DNA of 22,214 bases. Origin: a virus. The position numbers and the translations under genes were made by a program. The notes under the pieces were generated by a model. That model was not told the origin of the DNA, did no database searches, and was given only the letters and a program-made list of their open reading frames with translations. The stretch is taken from IMG/VR virus record IMGVR_UViG_3300017960_000303, positions 1 to 22,214 of that record, one strand, 5' to 3'. This document shows, in pieces, positions 7,688 to 13,928 of the stretch (the first letter of the stretch is position 1; each line of letters begins with the position of its first letter).

Positions 7688-9298
7688 TTAATAAGGCACC
7701 TTTCTAAAGCTTTTGCTAACACGTTTTCTTCTCTTTGCTTTCATCTGCTTCATAAAATTCTTCTCAGCGTCGTCAGCTCTTGGTCTGACAATTGTTTCTC
7801 TAGCGAACGTTAAAGCAAAGGCATCCCAGGTGTCTGGTGATTTAATACGTCTCTTTCTCATCTCCTTCTTAGACATGATCTGAAGTATTCCTTTCTCTGT
7901 CGAATACTTGACTTGTAAGACTTCTTCCCAGCTTCGATCATGTTCAAGCTCCATTCCAGCTGTCAATGCGAGAGCTGCTCTCCAATGCATTTGTGCCCTA
8001 GCATTCTTAAAGTCTTGCGAGTCTTTCGATCTCTCTGGAGAGTTAGAACCCTTGACTGAGACAATACCTTTGTATGTCTGAGCAAGTCGATCGTATACTC
8101 CCTTACCAATTCCAATGGCATCAACGAAGACGTTTCTCGGATCAATATTGAAAGCATCGATAAAATGACATGCTTGAGAATAGATCAGCATTGTATCAAT
8201 CGTTCTCTTTCTCCATAAGACTTTCGCAGCATTTGAGCCACGGAGCACAAGAGTTGAATAGTCTCGTCCTTCTCCTGCAGAGTCAATGCCAAGACGTAAC
8301 TCTCCAAAGAGTTGAACTTGTGGCTTCAAAGCTTTGTTTAGATTTTCTTCTAAAACAAGTGGAGAGTAACCATCTGCATCGACTGCCTCCTCCTCAGGGA
8401 ATTGGCATTGAAAGAGAATCGAATAGAGAGGCCGTTCTGCAGCCTCTTCTAGAAACGGTTTGTTATATTGTCCATCTGCTAAACCGATTCTCTCATCGAT
8501 AAAAATCTTCTTATACTTCGTGTCTTTGAAAGATTGATAGAAGTGATTACGAGCAAATGGGTTTCCAATTTTTACGTAGCAAGTGTCTTCGCCTTTACCA
8601 GCTAACATTCTGAACACACCAGCTTCGATTTCATTGGAGATCAATGATGACTCATCTGAGACAACGTTTCTTCCTCCAAATCCCATAACAGCGTTGATCG
8701 CTTCATTAACTCTATGAGCTTCACAAGATACAATCTCTACTGAGCCATATCTTGCAACATTGTCTTCAGACAAGATTTGATACGTCAACTTCACCTTCGA
8801 CTTCTCTTCGAGTAATCGATTCATAGCATCTCTGCTTTTGTTTCTGACTCCAGTAAGCTTTCCTTTGAAGTATGCGTTTTCCGATGTCGCTTTGATAATG
8901 TAATTGATGAGTAGCTTACCACGTTTAGAGTCTGGTACAATCACTAGCCAGTCCTCAGGGAATACTGCGATCCTTGCTAGTAAAGCCATTGCTATTGTAA
9001 TTGTCTTCCCGTACTGAGTACTCGAGACAATCAACATTCTCGGATAAAGTCTTTGGAAAATACTTTTGAAGATCAGAGTCTCAGCAGGAGTTAAGAAGAA
9101 TGTCTCTTGCTGGTCTGTCACAAACATCGAAGCAACCATGTTCCAGGTTGGATCTTCTTGTAGTTCACGATACTCTTGTTGAATGATCTCTTTGAGTTCG
9201 TCATCAGAGTTGTTGATCTTCAAAGTACCTCCGAAGACATCGAAGTCTACTTTTGTTGGATCTGGATAAAGATAGTCTGTCTGCATATTATGCGTCAT
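7688..9298 (-). CDS. terL: Terminase large subunit
   Basis: The packaging motor ATPase and nuclease, 536 residues from the chosen ATG. Walker A-like SSTQYGKT lies at about 92-99 and Walker B VVSDES at about 212-217. The C-terminal RNase H-like nuclease shows acidic motifs LGIDSAGEGRDYS (near 337), VFVDAIGIGKGVYDRL (near 390) and a late DTWDAFALTF. The deviant Walker A (no GxxxxGKT) is usual for terminases. Upstream in-frame TTG codons (to 9334) are less likely starts. The chosen ATG overlaps the small-subunit gene by 11 bases, and another ATG at 9286 is possible. Confidence 0.92.
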   Translation of the reverse strand: MTHNMQTDYLYPDPTKVDFDVFGGTLKINNSDDELKEIIQQEYRELQEDPTWNMVASMFVTDQQETFFLTPAETLIFKSIFQRLYPRMLIVSSTQYGKTITIAMALLARIAVFPEDWLVIVPDSKRGKLLINYIIKATSENAYFKGKLTGVRNKSRDAMNRLLEEKSKVKLTYQILSEDNVARYGSVEIVSCEAHRVNEAINAVMGFGGRNVVSDESSLISNEIEAGVFRMLAGKGEDTCYVKIGNPFARNHFYQSFKDTKYKKIFIDERIGLADGQYNKPFLEEAAERPLYSILFQCQFPEEEAVDADGYSPLVLEENLNKALKPQVQLFGELRLGIDSAGEGRDYSTLVLRGSNAAKVLWRKRTIDTMLIYSQACHFIDAFNIDPRNVFVDAIGIGKGVYDRLAQTYKGIVSVKGSNSPERSKDSQDFKNARAQMHWRAALALTAGMELEHDRSWEEVLQVKYSTEKGILQIMSKKEMRKRRIKSPDTWDAFALTFARETIVRPRADDAEKNFMKQMKAKRRKRVSKSFRKVPY

Positions 9299-10001
9299 TA
9301 ACTTCTTTTGTTGGAACCATGATACCCTTCTCAATCTTGACTGGCATCCTAGTTCTCGGTGTCTCTTCAGTTGGTTTTACTTCTTTCCCAAGTCCAGCGA
9401 TCTTTGCCATAGACTGCTGGATTGATCTGAGAGACTCTTCGCTTTCTGAACCGCCTTGTTTGTCTGACCAGCCATATCGATTTCTCATGTTCTGAGCAAA
9501 CAACGCAGTATTGAAGAACTTGCCCATGTGGACTCCCTGTCTTCCTAGCTTCATCCACCATGCTTCTGCAAGCTCAAGACCATGATTGACAGTCTTACGA
9601 TACTCTGCACACTTCTCACGAATGTCTTGTCTCTTTGCACTCTCTGCTCGATCGATGAGAAAGCGATGCATCTTCTTTGTAAGACCTAGCATCATTAAGA
9701 CTTCCTCGAGAGATGCTCCCTCTGAGAAAGCTTTAGTCATCTTCTTCGGCCATGACTGGATCTTGAATACGTCGTATGCTTTTGACTTGAGACGACCCTT
9801 TCTGACTGGATCAGTCTCTTCTGGAGTAAACCTTGCCCGCTGACGTCTATGTTTGTCTGCTAACTTCTCAAGCTTAGACATCTCGTCCTTCTTTGCTTGT
9901 GGCAACTTGATAGGGCTTTCCTCTTCTCTTCCATTAAGCAAGGCTTCCTTATGAATGCGACGGCTTCGGCGAAGATTGTTTTTTCGAAGTCTTCTTGTCA
10001 T
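9288..10001 (-). CDS. terS: Probable terminase small subunit
   Basis: A 237-residue protein immediately before the large subunit. Small subunits recognise the packaging site and load the motor. The N-terminus is very basic (MTRRLRKNNLRRSRRIHKEA). A helix-turn-helix-like region (KAFSEGASLEEVLMMLGL) follows, and the block LAEAWWMKLGRQGVHMGKFFN with ALFAQNMRNRYGW matches the conserved core of many small terminases. I chose ATG at 10001, which has one of the few convincing Shine-Dalgarno matches here (GGGAG, 8 bases upstream), rather than a TTG at 10031. It overlaps the preceding gene by 53 bases. Confidence 0.78.
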   Translation of the reverse strand: MTRRLRKNNLRRSRRIHKEALLNGREEESPIKLPQAKKDEMSKLEKLADKHRRQRARFTPEETDPVRKGRLKSKAYDVFKIQSWPKKMTKAFSEGASLEEVLMMLGLTKKMHRFLIDRAESAKRQDIREKCAEYRKTVNHGLELAEAWWMKLGRQGVHMGKFFNTALFAQNMRNRYGWSDKQGGSESEESLRSIQQSMAKIAGLGKEVKPTEETPRTRMPVKIEKGIMVPTKEVNDA

Positions 10002-10353
10002 TTGTCTTCTCCCTGATGTACTGAAGCTCAAATGGTTTCAGGTAAGGTGAGAGACGCTTCGTCAACTGTTCGTCTCCTTCCTTGATCAGGAGTTTTAATA
10101 AATCAGATCTTCTTGACTCACCTGTAAGTCCGATGTGCTGTAAAATCTCGGTTATGCTGAGTGTAGTGTGGTATGCAGGTTGGATCCTCTGATACTTGGA
10201 AAAAAATGGATCGCGTTTGATAACGGCTTCCATCTCATTCAATGCTTCGTCGAGGGTATAGGATAAGCCGACGTGAAGATGATTGTAGATCAGGTTGTTA
10301 ACTACAACATCTGCGACGACTGCATACACTTTTAATTTCTCGATCTTGATCAT
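9949..10353 (-). CDS. Unknown protein upstream of terminase
   Basis: A 134-residue protein that begins MIKIEKLKVYAVVADVVVNN and ends in a Lys/Ser-rich tail (KKTSKKQSSPKPSHS). The middle is helical (SYTLDEALNEMEAVIKRD; SRRSDLLKLLIKEGDEQLTKRL). Its 3' end overlaps the small-terminase gene by 53 bases, and the tail might partly be a consequence of that overlap. Position suggests a packaging-related or regulatory role. No family recognised. Confidence 0.65.
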   Translation of the reverse strand: MIKIEKLKVYAVVADVVVNNLIYNHLHVGLSYTLDEALNEMEAVIKRDPFFSKYQRIQPAYHTTLSITEILQHIGLTGESRRSDLLKLLIKEGDEQLTKRLSPYLKPFELQYIREKTNDKKTSKKQSSPKPSHS

Positions 10354-10361
10354 AAAATTCT

Positions 10362-10643
10362 CTATGAGGTCTTCTGTTCTTTTGGCCCATCTATGGGGTG
10401 TTCCCCCGGAGCCCTCTGTAGAGTAGAGTTTAGAAGAGCATACCTTTGATAGGCTTCTGATAGCTGGCCAAATACCTCTATCACTGCAATGAGCGGAATC
10501 TGGTGGTTCCTTACTACATTGTCAATGTCTTCCATCAGTGCCTTCATCTTAGCTTGGTTCTCTTTGACCTTCTTGTCCTTTAGAAGGTTGTTGATGTCCT
10601 TGCTCTTTTGTGCTTGGCTTTGTTTAAGTCTGCCAAAGTTCAT
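10362..10643 (-). CDS. Small helical protein, unknown
   Basis: A 93-residue, Lys/Gln-rich helical protein (MNFGRLKQSQAQKSKDINNL). Its ATG overlaps the stop of the winged-helix gene by four bases (ATGA), a sign of coupled translation. A hydrophobic helix near residues 50-62 (IPLIAVIEVFGQL) may mediate dimerisation. No recognised family. It is the second gene of the leftward operon. Confidence 0.65.
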   Translation of the reverse strand: MNFGRLKQSQAQKSKDINNLLKDKKVKENQAKMKALMEDIDNVVRNHQIPLIAVIEVFGQLSEAYQRYALLNSTLQRAPGEHPIDGPKEQKTS

Positions 10644-10936
10644 ATTGTCTTCCTTGCCTTCTTGACGGCATAGCGTACTGCTTGTTCGATCTGTTGTTGA
10701 CGAACTCCCTTCCGATCGAGCTCGTACGCCTTCACGTCTATACGATCTGAAGGCTTAATTTTTAGAAACCCTCTGTCTAACAATGAATAGAAGGTTTTGT
10801 ATGTCAATGTCTCAGCGAGACGTTGATCGTCATGATGTAGCCAGTAACTGCGTGAACCTCGTATGTTAGTTGTTCTGATCTCCCAGCCATCATTGAGAAG
10901 TGAGAGAATTCTTTTCTGATTTGATGTTAGTTTCAT
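10640..10936 (-). CDS. Winged-helix-like DNA-binding protein, first gene of leftward operon
   Basis: A 98-residue protein. LTSNQKRILSLLNDGWEI, then LAETLTYKTFYSLLDRGFLK and a two-strand YELDRKG segment, fit a winged helix-turn-helix layout (helix, wing-adjacent strand, recognition helix near residues 45-57). The basic C-terminal helix (RYAVKKARKTI) would add DNA contact. As the first gene after the control region, it could regulate late transcription, including its own. This is inferred from fold pattern and position only. Confidence 0.65.
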   Translation of the reverse strand: MKLTSNQKRILSLLNDGWEIRTTNIRGSRSYWLHHDDQRLAETLTYKTFYSLLDRGFLKIKPSDRIDVKAYELDRKGVRQQQIEQAVRYAVKKARKTI

Positions 10937-10942
10937 AGGAAT

Positions 10943-10960
10943 GTCTGAACGTAACGTATG
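10943..10960 (+). repeat. Direct repeat copy 1 (second copy at 11111-11128)
   Basis: GTCTGAACGTAACGTATG here and GTCTGAACGTTACGTTTG at 11111-11128 agree at 16 of 18 bases. Shorter GTCTGAAG words occur at 11103 and 11141. Copy 1 lies just before the first leftward gene, within its mRNA leader, so the repeat may be an operator or RNA-binding site. No function is proven. Confidence 0.55.
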
Positions 10961-11354
10961 TCATGTATACTCCTGTACGCACTAGAAAAAATTCGTACGC
11001 GCCTGTTCTATTACGTCAACGTATATGTTTATATACGACGGTGGCGTTTTATGCCCGTGAGCGCGTTTGTGTGCGAGCGCTGACGAGCGAGAGCGTGCCC
11101 GTGTCTGAAGGTCTGAACGTTACGTTTGGCTTGTGTCAGAGTCTGAAGGCGTCCTGGAGCAGCTTCTGACGTATAGCATCGTTCACGTGCGAGCACGAGC
11201 GAATGCGCCTAAGCGCTTTATCATTATCGTTATCGTTAGTCTATAGCTATTAGTCTACTACTAGTCCTCTACTGTATACGTTCTATAGGAATTATTTTTC
11301 TTTTATTCTACACGTATCATTGTCTTCTATAGACTACGTATAGTATACGTACAG

Positions 11355-11384
11355 TATAGTATAGTATAGTATAGTATAGTATAG
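11355..11384. repeat. Six tandem copies of TATAG
   Basis: An exact 5-base repeat occurs six times, followed by TACTAG and a further TATAGTATAC. The surrounding 11331-11410 is rich in GTATAC and TAGTA words. Easily melted A/T tandem repeats can occur at origins, but replication slippage is enough to explain the array. Similar words recur inside the dNMP kinase gene near 22041. Confidence 0.85.
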
Positions 11385-11583
11385 TACTAGTATAGTATAC
11401 GTCCTTCTCTACGTACGCTACGTGTGCGTATGTGAGCGTGTAAGAGCAGGGAAATGATACTAGAGAGAACACTGTGACATTAGTTGCTTGTTCTTCAGTA
11501 TCAACGTCCTGCTCTACACTCCTCATAACCTGCGCTCCCTTTACAGCACACTCTCGGAAAACGCTAGTAAAATGATTAATTTA

Positions 11584-11612
11584 ATTATAATATAAAATGC
11601 AACATTTGTAAA
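11584..11612 (-). promoter_or_regulatory. Leftward sigma70-like promoter
   Basis: On the minus strand, TTTACA (11607-11612) and TATAAT (11584-11589) are separated by exactly 17 bases. Both boxes match or nearly match the bacterial consensus. Transcription would start near 11576 and cross about 640 untranslated bases before the first leftward gene. It is the best leftward candidate seen for the head operon. Confidence 0.7.
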
Positions 11613-11682
11613 ATATTAATCTCGCAAATCAAGGCTTGAAAACGCATAAAAATCGAGTGAAAACGAGGAGCAAAATGATAAA

Positions 11683-11699
11683 AAATAAATAATTTATTT
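11683..11699. repeat. A/T inverted repeat between the divergent promoters
   Basis: AAATAAAT and ATTTATTT are perfect 8-base complements around a single A. The one-base gap makes a DNA-binding dyad more plausible than an RNA hairpin. It lies between the leftward (11584) and rightward (11744) promoters, where a shared regulator could act. The A/T-only sequence makes chance occurrence possible. Confidence 0.45.
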
Positions 11700-11743
11700 G
11701 CTGCAACATTACAGCGAGAAGTGAGTTATTAACAGCTGAACCA

Positions 11744-11772
11744 TTTACAATCTTTTTAAAATGTGATATTAT
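11744..11772 (+). promoter_or_regulatory. Rightward early promoter
   Basis: TTTACA (11744-11749) and TATTAT (11767-11772) are 17 bases apart. The bases after the -10 box, one base then AAACTGT, are repeated at the same offset after the second rightward promoter at 13524. This suggests a conserved initial transcribed region. Transcription would begin near 11780 and give a leader of about 67 bases before the first early gene. Confidence 0.75.
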
Positions 11773-11831
11773 GAAACTGTACCAATCAAAATCGCACTTT
11801 ACATCACAGCTCAAACGCTGACATAATAATT

Positions 11832-11846
11832 AACTCTCGCAAAATT
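11832..11846 (+). promoter_or_regulatory. AACTCTCGC start leader, copy 1
   Basis: TAATTAACTCTCGC stands immediately upstream of the ATG at 11847. The same TAATTAACTCTCGC precedes the ATG at 14233. The two genes are paralogues, so the leader was probably duplicated with the gene. The AACTCTCG box is also the opening box of the intergenic hairpin elements. Downstream GAGT inside the coding sequence could pair with ACTC and place the start codon in a loop. Confidence 0.55.
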
Positions 11847-12116
11847 ATGAGTGAAGCAAAAACAGCTGTCCGATTCTTAATTAATCTCGACTCGGGCAAA
11901 GTTTTAGACACAGGTAAACGAGGGAGAATGAGAAGGTTACAGAGGAAGCTCGCTGAAGAAGGTACCGAAGCAATCGTTACCAAGTTCAGCTCTCTCTCTG
12001 AACGCAAGAATGCCCTTCAGCCCAAGACGAAGCAGGGCACGAATATGAAGGGGGGCAAAGGGAAACGCAGAAAACCTCGCAAACCATTACCTGAAGTCAC
12101 GGGAGCTACTAAATAA
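11847..12116 (+). CDS. Lys-rich early protein, paralogue 1 of 3
   Basis: The first early gene, 89 residues. The front half, VRFLINLDSGKVLDTGKRGR followed by MRRLQRKLAEEGTEAIVTKF, aligns with the proteins at 14233 and 16061. The shared pattern is hydrophobic strand, SGK(V/I), a turn, a basic helix with LR-like residues, then (V/I)xKF. The back half is a Lys/Arg/Gly/Pro tail (KGGKGKRRKPRKPLPE). A beta-beta-alpha-beta fold with a basic tail suggests nucleic-acid or ribosome binding, which is inference. A hairpin element follows its stop. Confidence 0.75.
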   Translation: MSEAKTAVRFLINLDSGKVLDTGKRGRMRRLQRKLAEEGTEAIVTKFSSLSERKNALQPKTKQGTNMKGGKGKRRKPRKPLPEVTGATK

Positions 12117-12117
12117 T

Positions 12118-12166
12118 AACTCTCGACTGAAGCCGACTTCAATACGACCTCGGCTTCAGTAAAGTT
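12118..12166 (+). repeat. Stop-proximal hairpin element E0
   Basis: It opens with AACTCTCG one base after the TAA stop. ACTGAAGCCGA (12126-12136) pairs perfectly with TCGGCTTCAGT (12150-12160), 11 bp with a 13-base loop. AACT at the start can pair with AGTT at 12163-12166 as a basal stem. The tail AGTTCTTATTATTAAGA resembles the leader after E1 and E2. There is no T run, so it does not look like an intrinsic terminator. Confidence 0.75.
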
Positions 12167-12183
12167 CTTATTATTAAGAATAA

Positions 12184-12429
12184 ATGATGACAGACTCGAA
12201 AAAAGTTAGTCTCGAGGTAGCTGTCTCGATGGTTGCAGACGCAATTGCGTACCACGCTGTTAAACAGTATGATGAGTACGTTGCAAACGTCGTTCCTGAG
12301 CACGTCGACCGTTTGATTAAAGAACGTTCCGACGAGGAAATCAATCCTGCAACGCTTGAGGACGATATTTATGCTGCGTTGTATAAAGCAACAGCGAGTG
12401 AGCTAGGTATGATAGCGAGACATAACTAA
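12184..12429 (+). CDS. Small acidic early protein, unknown
   Basis: An 81-residue, mostly helical and acidic protein (MMTDSKKVSLEVAVSMVADA, then YDEYVANVVPEHVDRLIKER). It has no cysteine and no membrane segment. Either of two adjacent ATGs (12184, 12187) could be the start. It is flanked by elements E0 and E1 and transcribed with the other small early genes. Such proteins often act on host functions, but none is recognised here. Confidence 0.7.
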   Translation: MMTDSKKVSLEVAVSMVADAIAYHAVKQYDEYVANVVPEHVDRLIKERSDEEINPATLEDDIYAALYKATASELGMIARHN

Positions 12430-12471
12430 CTCTCGGCTGTTCATTACGTCTGTAGTGAGCAGCAATGAGTT
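12428..12471 (+). repeat. Stop-anchored hairpin element E1
   Basis: AACTC begins within the TAA stop codon. After TCG, GCTGTTCATTAC (12436-12447) pairs with GTAGTGAGCAGC (12452-12463) over 12 bp including G-U pairs, with loop GTCT. After AAT, GAGTT (12467-12471) is the exact complement of the opening AACTC. The first nine bases of the 5' arm equal those of E3, while the 3' arms differ but still pair. Confidence 0.82.
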
Positions 12472-12494
12472 CCTAACAAATTAAGAGCACGCGT
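12472..12494 (+). promoter_or_regulatory. Shared start leader, copy A
   Basis: CCTAACAAATTAAGAGCACG followed by CGT lies directly before ATG. It matches the leaders before 12937 and 13583 almost base for base. The only Shine-Dalgarno resemblance is a weak GAG. Conservation across unrelated genes points to translation initiation or a protein-binding role. Confidence 0.6.
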
Positions 12495-12818
12495 ATGCCT
12501 TACAGAATACCTGGTTGTGAGAGCCGCAATCATTCAATCTGTATTGGTACGAAAGATGACCTCTGGCAATGTGCAAATTGTGGTAAAACAGTTTGCCTTG
12601 CTGAAGGAAGCAGTGCAAAGCCACAGTATTGTGACGACTGCTGGAATGTCTATCAAGAATTGACAGACGTCATTCTTTCATTATCAATGCAAAAGGTATG
12701 TGAGTACCTTGACATCGATGTCTACGCTATTGCTGACAGGCGTATCAATCGTGAAGACATGTCAGCCAATCTCGCACTCGAGATACTCGAGGAGATTAAA
12801 GACAAAGAGGGGCTTTAG
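12495..12818 (+). CDS. Zinc-ribbon early protein
   Basis: A 107-residue protein. The pairs CANCGKTVC (about residues 27-35) and YCDDCW (about 51-56) form a probable four-cysteine zinc site. Further Cys/His residues precede it (CESRNHSIC). A helical acidic C-terminal half follows (TDVILSLSMQKVCEYLDIDV, ending LALEILEEIKDKEGL). Small zinc-ribbon proteins are common among phage early genes and usually bind nucleic acid or host protein. The precise role is unknown. It is set between E1 with its leader and E2. Confidence 0.75.
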   Translation: MPYRIPGCESRNHSICIGTKDDLWQCANCGKTVCLAEGSSAKPQYCDDCWNVYQELTDVILSLSMQKVCEYLDIDVYAIADRRINREDMSANLALEILEEIKDKEGL

Positions 12819-12915
12819 AACTCTCGGTGCTCTCTCATCTAACGGAAGCCTTGGCTAGGGAGGAGGCTGTGGCTATCAATTCTCACCTCCCGCTGATGGG
12901 AGAGTGCAATGAGTT
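12819..12915 (+). repeat. Stop-anchored hairpin element E2 (branched)
   Basis: AACTC follows the TAG stop with no gap. GTGCTCTCTCATC (12827-12839) pairs with GATGGGAGAGTGC (12895-12907), 13 bp with wobbles. GAGTT (12911-12915) closes the basal stem. The 55-base interior has substems GGGAGG/CCTCCC and AGCC/GGCT, so the RNA is probably branched. The 5' arm GTGCTCT is also complementary to AGAGCAC in the downstream leader, which allows an alternative pairing. Confidence 0.8.
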
Positions 12916-12936
12916 CTTAACAATTAAAGAGCACGT
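12916..12936 (+). promoter_or_regulatory. Shared start leader, copy B
   Basis: The leader CTTAACAATTAAAGAGCACG followed by T lies directly before ATG at 12937. It is nearly identical to copies A and C. Its TAAAGAGCACGT (12925-12936) is the exact reverse complement of a 12-base stretch inside element E5. Confidence 0.62.
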
Positions 12937-13260
12937 ATGGCGAAAGTAAAAGTCACCATACACTACGAACTGACTCTTGACGTAGAAGACGAGTTCGACT
13001 ACGACGCGATTCAGAAACAAGTGTATGAGGAGCTCGTTAATAATGACAACCAGCACGGTGCATTTGACGAGCTTTACGAAGATGCCAAAGTTGTGACTCT
13101 CGTACACAAGAAGCGAACGTGTCCAGGTTGCTTGAAAGTCTTTACAGGCTTTCCTGCACTTTCTCGCTATGAGCACGGAGACATTTGCAGTGATTGTGGT
13201 ATGAGAGAAGCATTCGACGGCGACTTCATCTCCAGACAGAAAGGAGGTGAGAGTAAATGA
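12937..13260 (+). CDS. Zinc-binding early protein (TGxPALSR...CSDCG type)
   Basis: A 107-residue protein. An N-terminal beta-like part (KVKVTIHYELTLDVEDEF) is followed by CPGCLKVFTGFPALSR (from about residue 62) and DICSDCGMREAF (near 82-93), a likely Cys4 zinc ribbon. The block FTGFPALSR...ICSDCG.REA is one I recognise from many phage and some bacterial small proteins of unknown function. Its stop overlaps the next start by four bases (ATGA), so the two are coupled. Confidence 0.75.
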   Translation: MAKVKVTIHYELTLDVEDEFDYDAIQKQVYEELVNNDNQHGAFDELYEDAKVVTLVHKKRTCPGCLKVFTGFPALSRYEHGDICSDCGMREAFDGDFISRQKGGESK

Positions 13261-13466
13261 GTGAGTTAACTTTATCTTACGAGAAGCCTACAATTCAGCT
13301 TACAGGAAATGATGGTAATGCTTTTGCTATCCTCGGCAATGTTCGCAGAGGTATGAAGAGAGCAGGAGCAACTGATGAAGAGCTAAAAGCTTTTATGAGT
13401 GAAGCGACATCAGGAGACTATGACCATCTTCTACAGACCTGTATGAAGTATGTAGACGTTAGATAA
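13257..13466 (+). CDS. Conserved small phage protein (GNDGNAFAILG type)
   Basis: A 69-residue protein. The segment TIQLTGNDGNAFAILGNVRR and the C-terminal SGDYDHLLQTCMKYVDV belong to a small protein found widely in phages and usually annotated as hypothetical. Its partner immediately upstream, a zinc protein, overlaps by four bases. The predicted structure is a short strand, a helix and a second helix. Function unknown. Element E3 starts inside its stop codon. Confidence 0.8.
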   Translation: MSELTLSYEKPTIQLTGNDGNAFAILGNVRRGMKRAGATDEELKAFMSEATSGDYDHLLQTCMKYVDVR

Positions 13467-13508
13467 CTCTCGGCTGTTCATCTTGCTCGAGGTGGACAGC
13501 AAAAAGTT
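13465..13508 (+). repeat. Stop-anchored hairpin element E3
   Basis: AACTCTCG begins in the TAA stop. GCTGTTCATCTTG (13473-13485) pairs with CGAGGTGGACAGC (13488-13500) along all 13 positions with some G-U. The two-base loop means that one or two inner pairs must open. AGTT (13505-13508) can close on AACT. Compared with E1, U-G and U-A pairs are swapped at two positions while pairing is kept. A promoter follows. Confidence 0.8.
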
Positions 13509-13523
13509 ATTAACAAGTCAACG

Positions 13524-13552
13524 TTTACAAAGTTTTACAAATTTTATATAAT
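13524..13552 (+). promoter_or_regulatory. Second rightward early promoter
   Basis: TTTACA (13524-13529) and a perfect TATAAT (13547-13552) are 17 bases apart. One base then AAACTGT follows, as after the promoter at 11744. It sits between the closing box of E3 and the start leader, where E1 and E2 have no insert. It therefore looks like a promoter module added to an element. Confidence 0.82.
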
Positions 13553-13558
13553 TAAACT

Positions 13559-13582
13559 GTTCCTAACAATTAAAGAGCACGT
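13559..13582 (+). promoter_or_regulatory. Shared start leader, copy C
   Basis: GTTCCTAACAATTAAAGAGC followed by ACGT lies directly before ATG at 13583. It matches copies A and B. Since the promoter at 13524 would start transcription near 13560, this leader could form nearly the whole 5' untranslated region of that transcript. Confidence 0.62.
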
Positions 13583-13912
13583 ATGAGAATCTGGCACGAA
13601 GAGCTAATTCCGAAGCTCTGCCGTCAACATCTCTTAGCAGTTTGGAGAGAGGCTCTCGGATGTTATTCAATTATTGTGAATAACAAGAGTGGCTATCGCA
13701 ATCATCCTGCTGTCAAAGAGTTTGAAGACGCACCAGTCAGGCTCTGGTATCGCTTATGTGCAATTCGAGCAGAGATGTGTCGTAGGGGCTATTGCCCAAA
13801 GCCACTGCCGAAGATACACGTTAAGCACAGAGTTGAAACGCTCAGAGAATGGCAAACACTTCCTGAGCAGATCGAAGTTCTTAAATCTAAGAACTGTGAC
13901 TGTGATGTTTAA
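13583..13912 (+). CDS. T4 endonuclease V-like pyrimidine-dimer glycosylase
   Basis: A 109-residue protein that begins MRIWHEELIPKLCRQHLLAV and continues WREALG. The spacing matches T4 endonuclease V (DenV) at its N-terminus: Gln15, His16, Leu17, Arg22 and the catalytic Glu23 fall at the same numbers. The RLCAIRAEMCRRGY helix matches LRKRQIELIAECLKRGF of DenV. The enzyme excises UV dimers using the N-terminal amine of Thr2. Here residue 2 is Arg, as in a bacterial subfamily starting MRLWH, so activity may differ. It is shorter than DenV (138) and is expressed from its own promoter. Confidence 0.78.
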   Translation: MRIWHEELIPKLCRQHLLAVWREALGCYSIIVNNKSGYRNHPAVKEFEDAPVRLWYRLCAIRAEMCRRGYCPKPLPKIHVKHRVETLREWQTLPEQIEVLKSKNCDCDV

Positions 13913-13928
13913 TTCACTAAAGACGAGT

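Larger units (their letters stand above)
10937..11846. other. Non-coding control region between divergent gene blocks
   Basis: About 910 bases separate the leftward and rightward genes. From left to right it holds a copy of a direct repeat next to the 10936 start, a CpG-rich stretch (about 11030-11215) with many GAGCG/GAGCA words and scarce self-complementary tetramers such as GCGC and GTAC, a three-fold TTATCRTT-like run near 11218, a TATAG tandem array, and a promoter on each strand. Open frames inside it are low-complexity and unsupported. The layout fits a transcription control region and possibly a replication origin. The origin role is inference. Confidence 0.7.

Noticed and set aside
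11355-11384. CRISPR-like or iteron array
   Set aside because: The repeat unit is five bases with no spacers, so a simple tandem repeat explains it.
10963-11526. Open frames on both strands inside the control region (10963-11169 plus, 11317-11526 minus)
   Set aside because: The encoded proteins are compositionally odd, the minus frame consists largely of the TATAG repeat, and no start leader or family resemblance is seen.
11629-12007. Minus-strand frames opposite the first early gene and its promoter
   Set aside because: They lie antisense to a supported promoter and gene, and have no leader.
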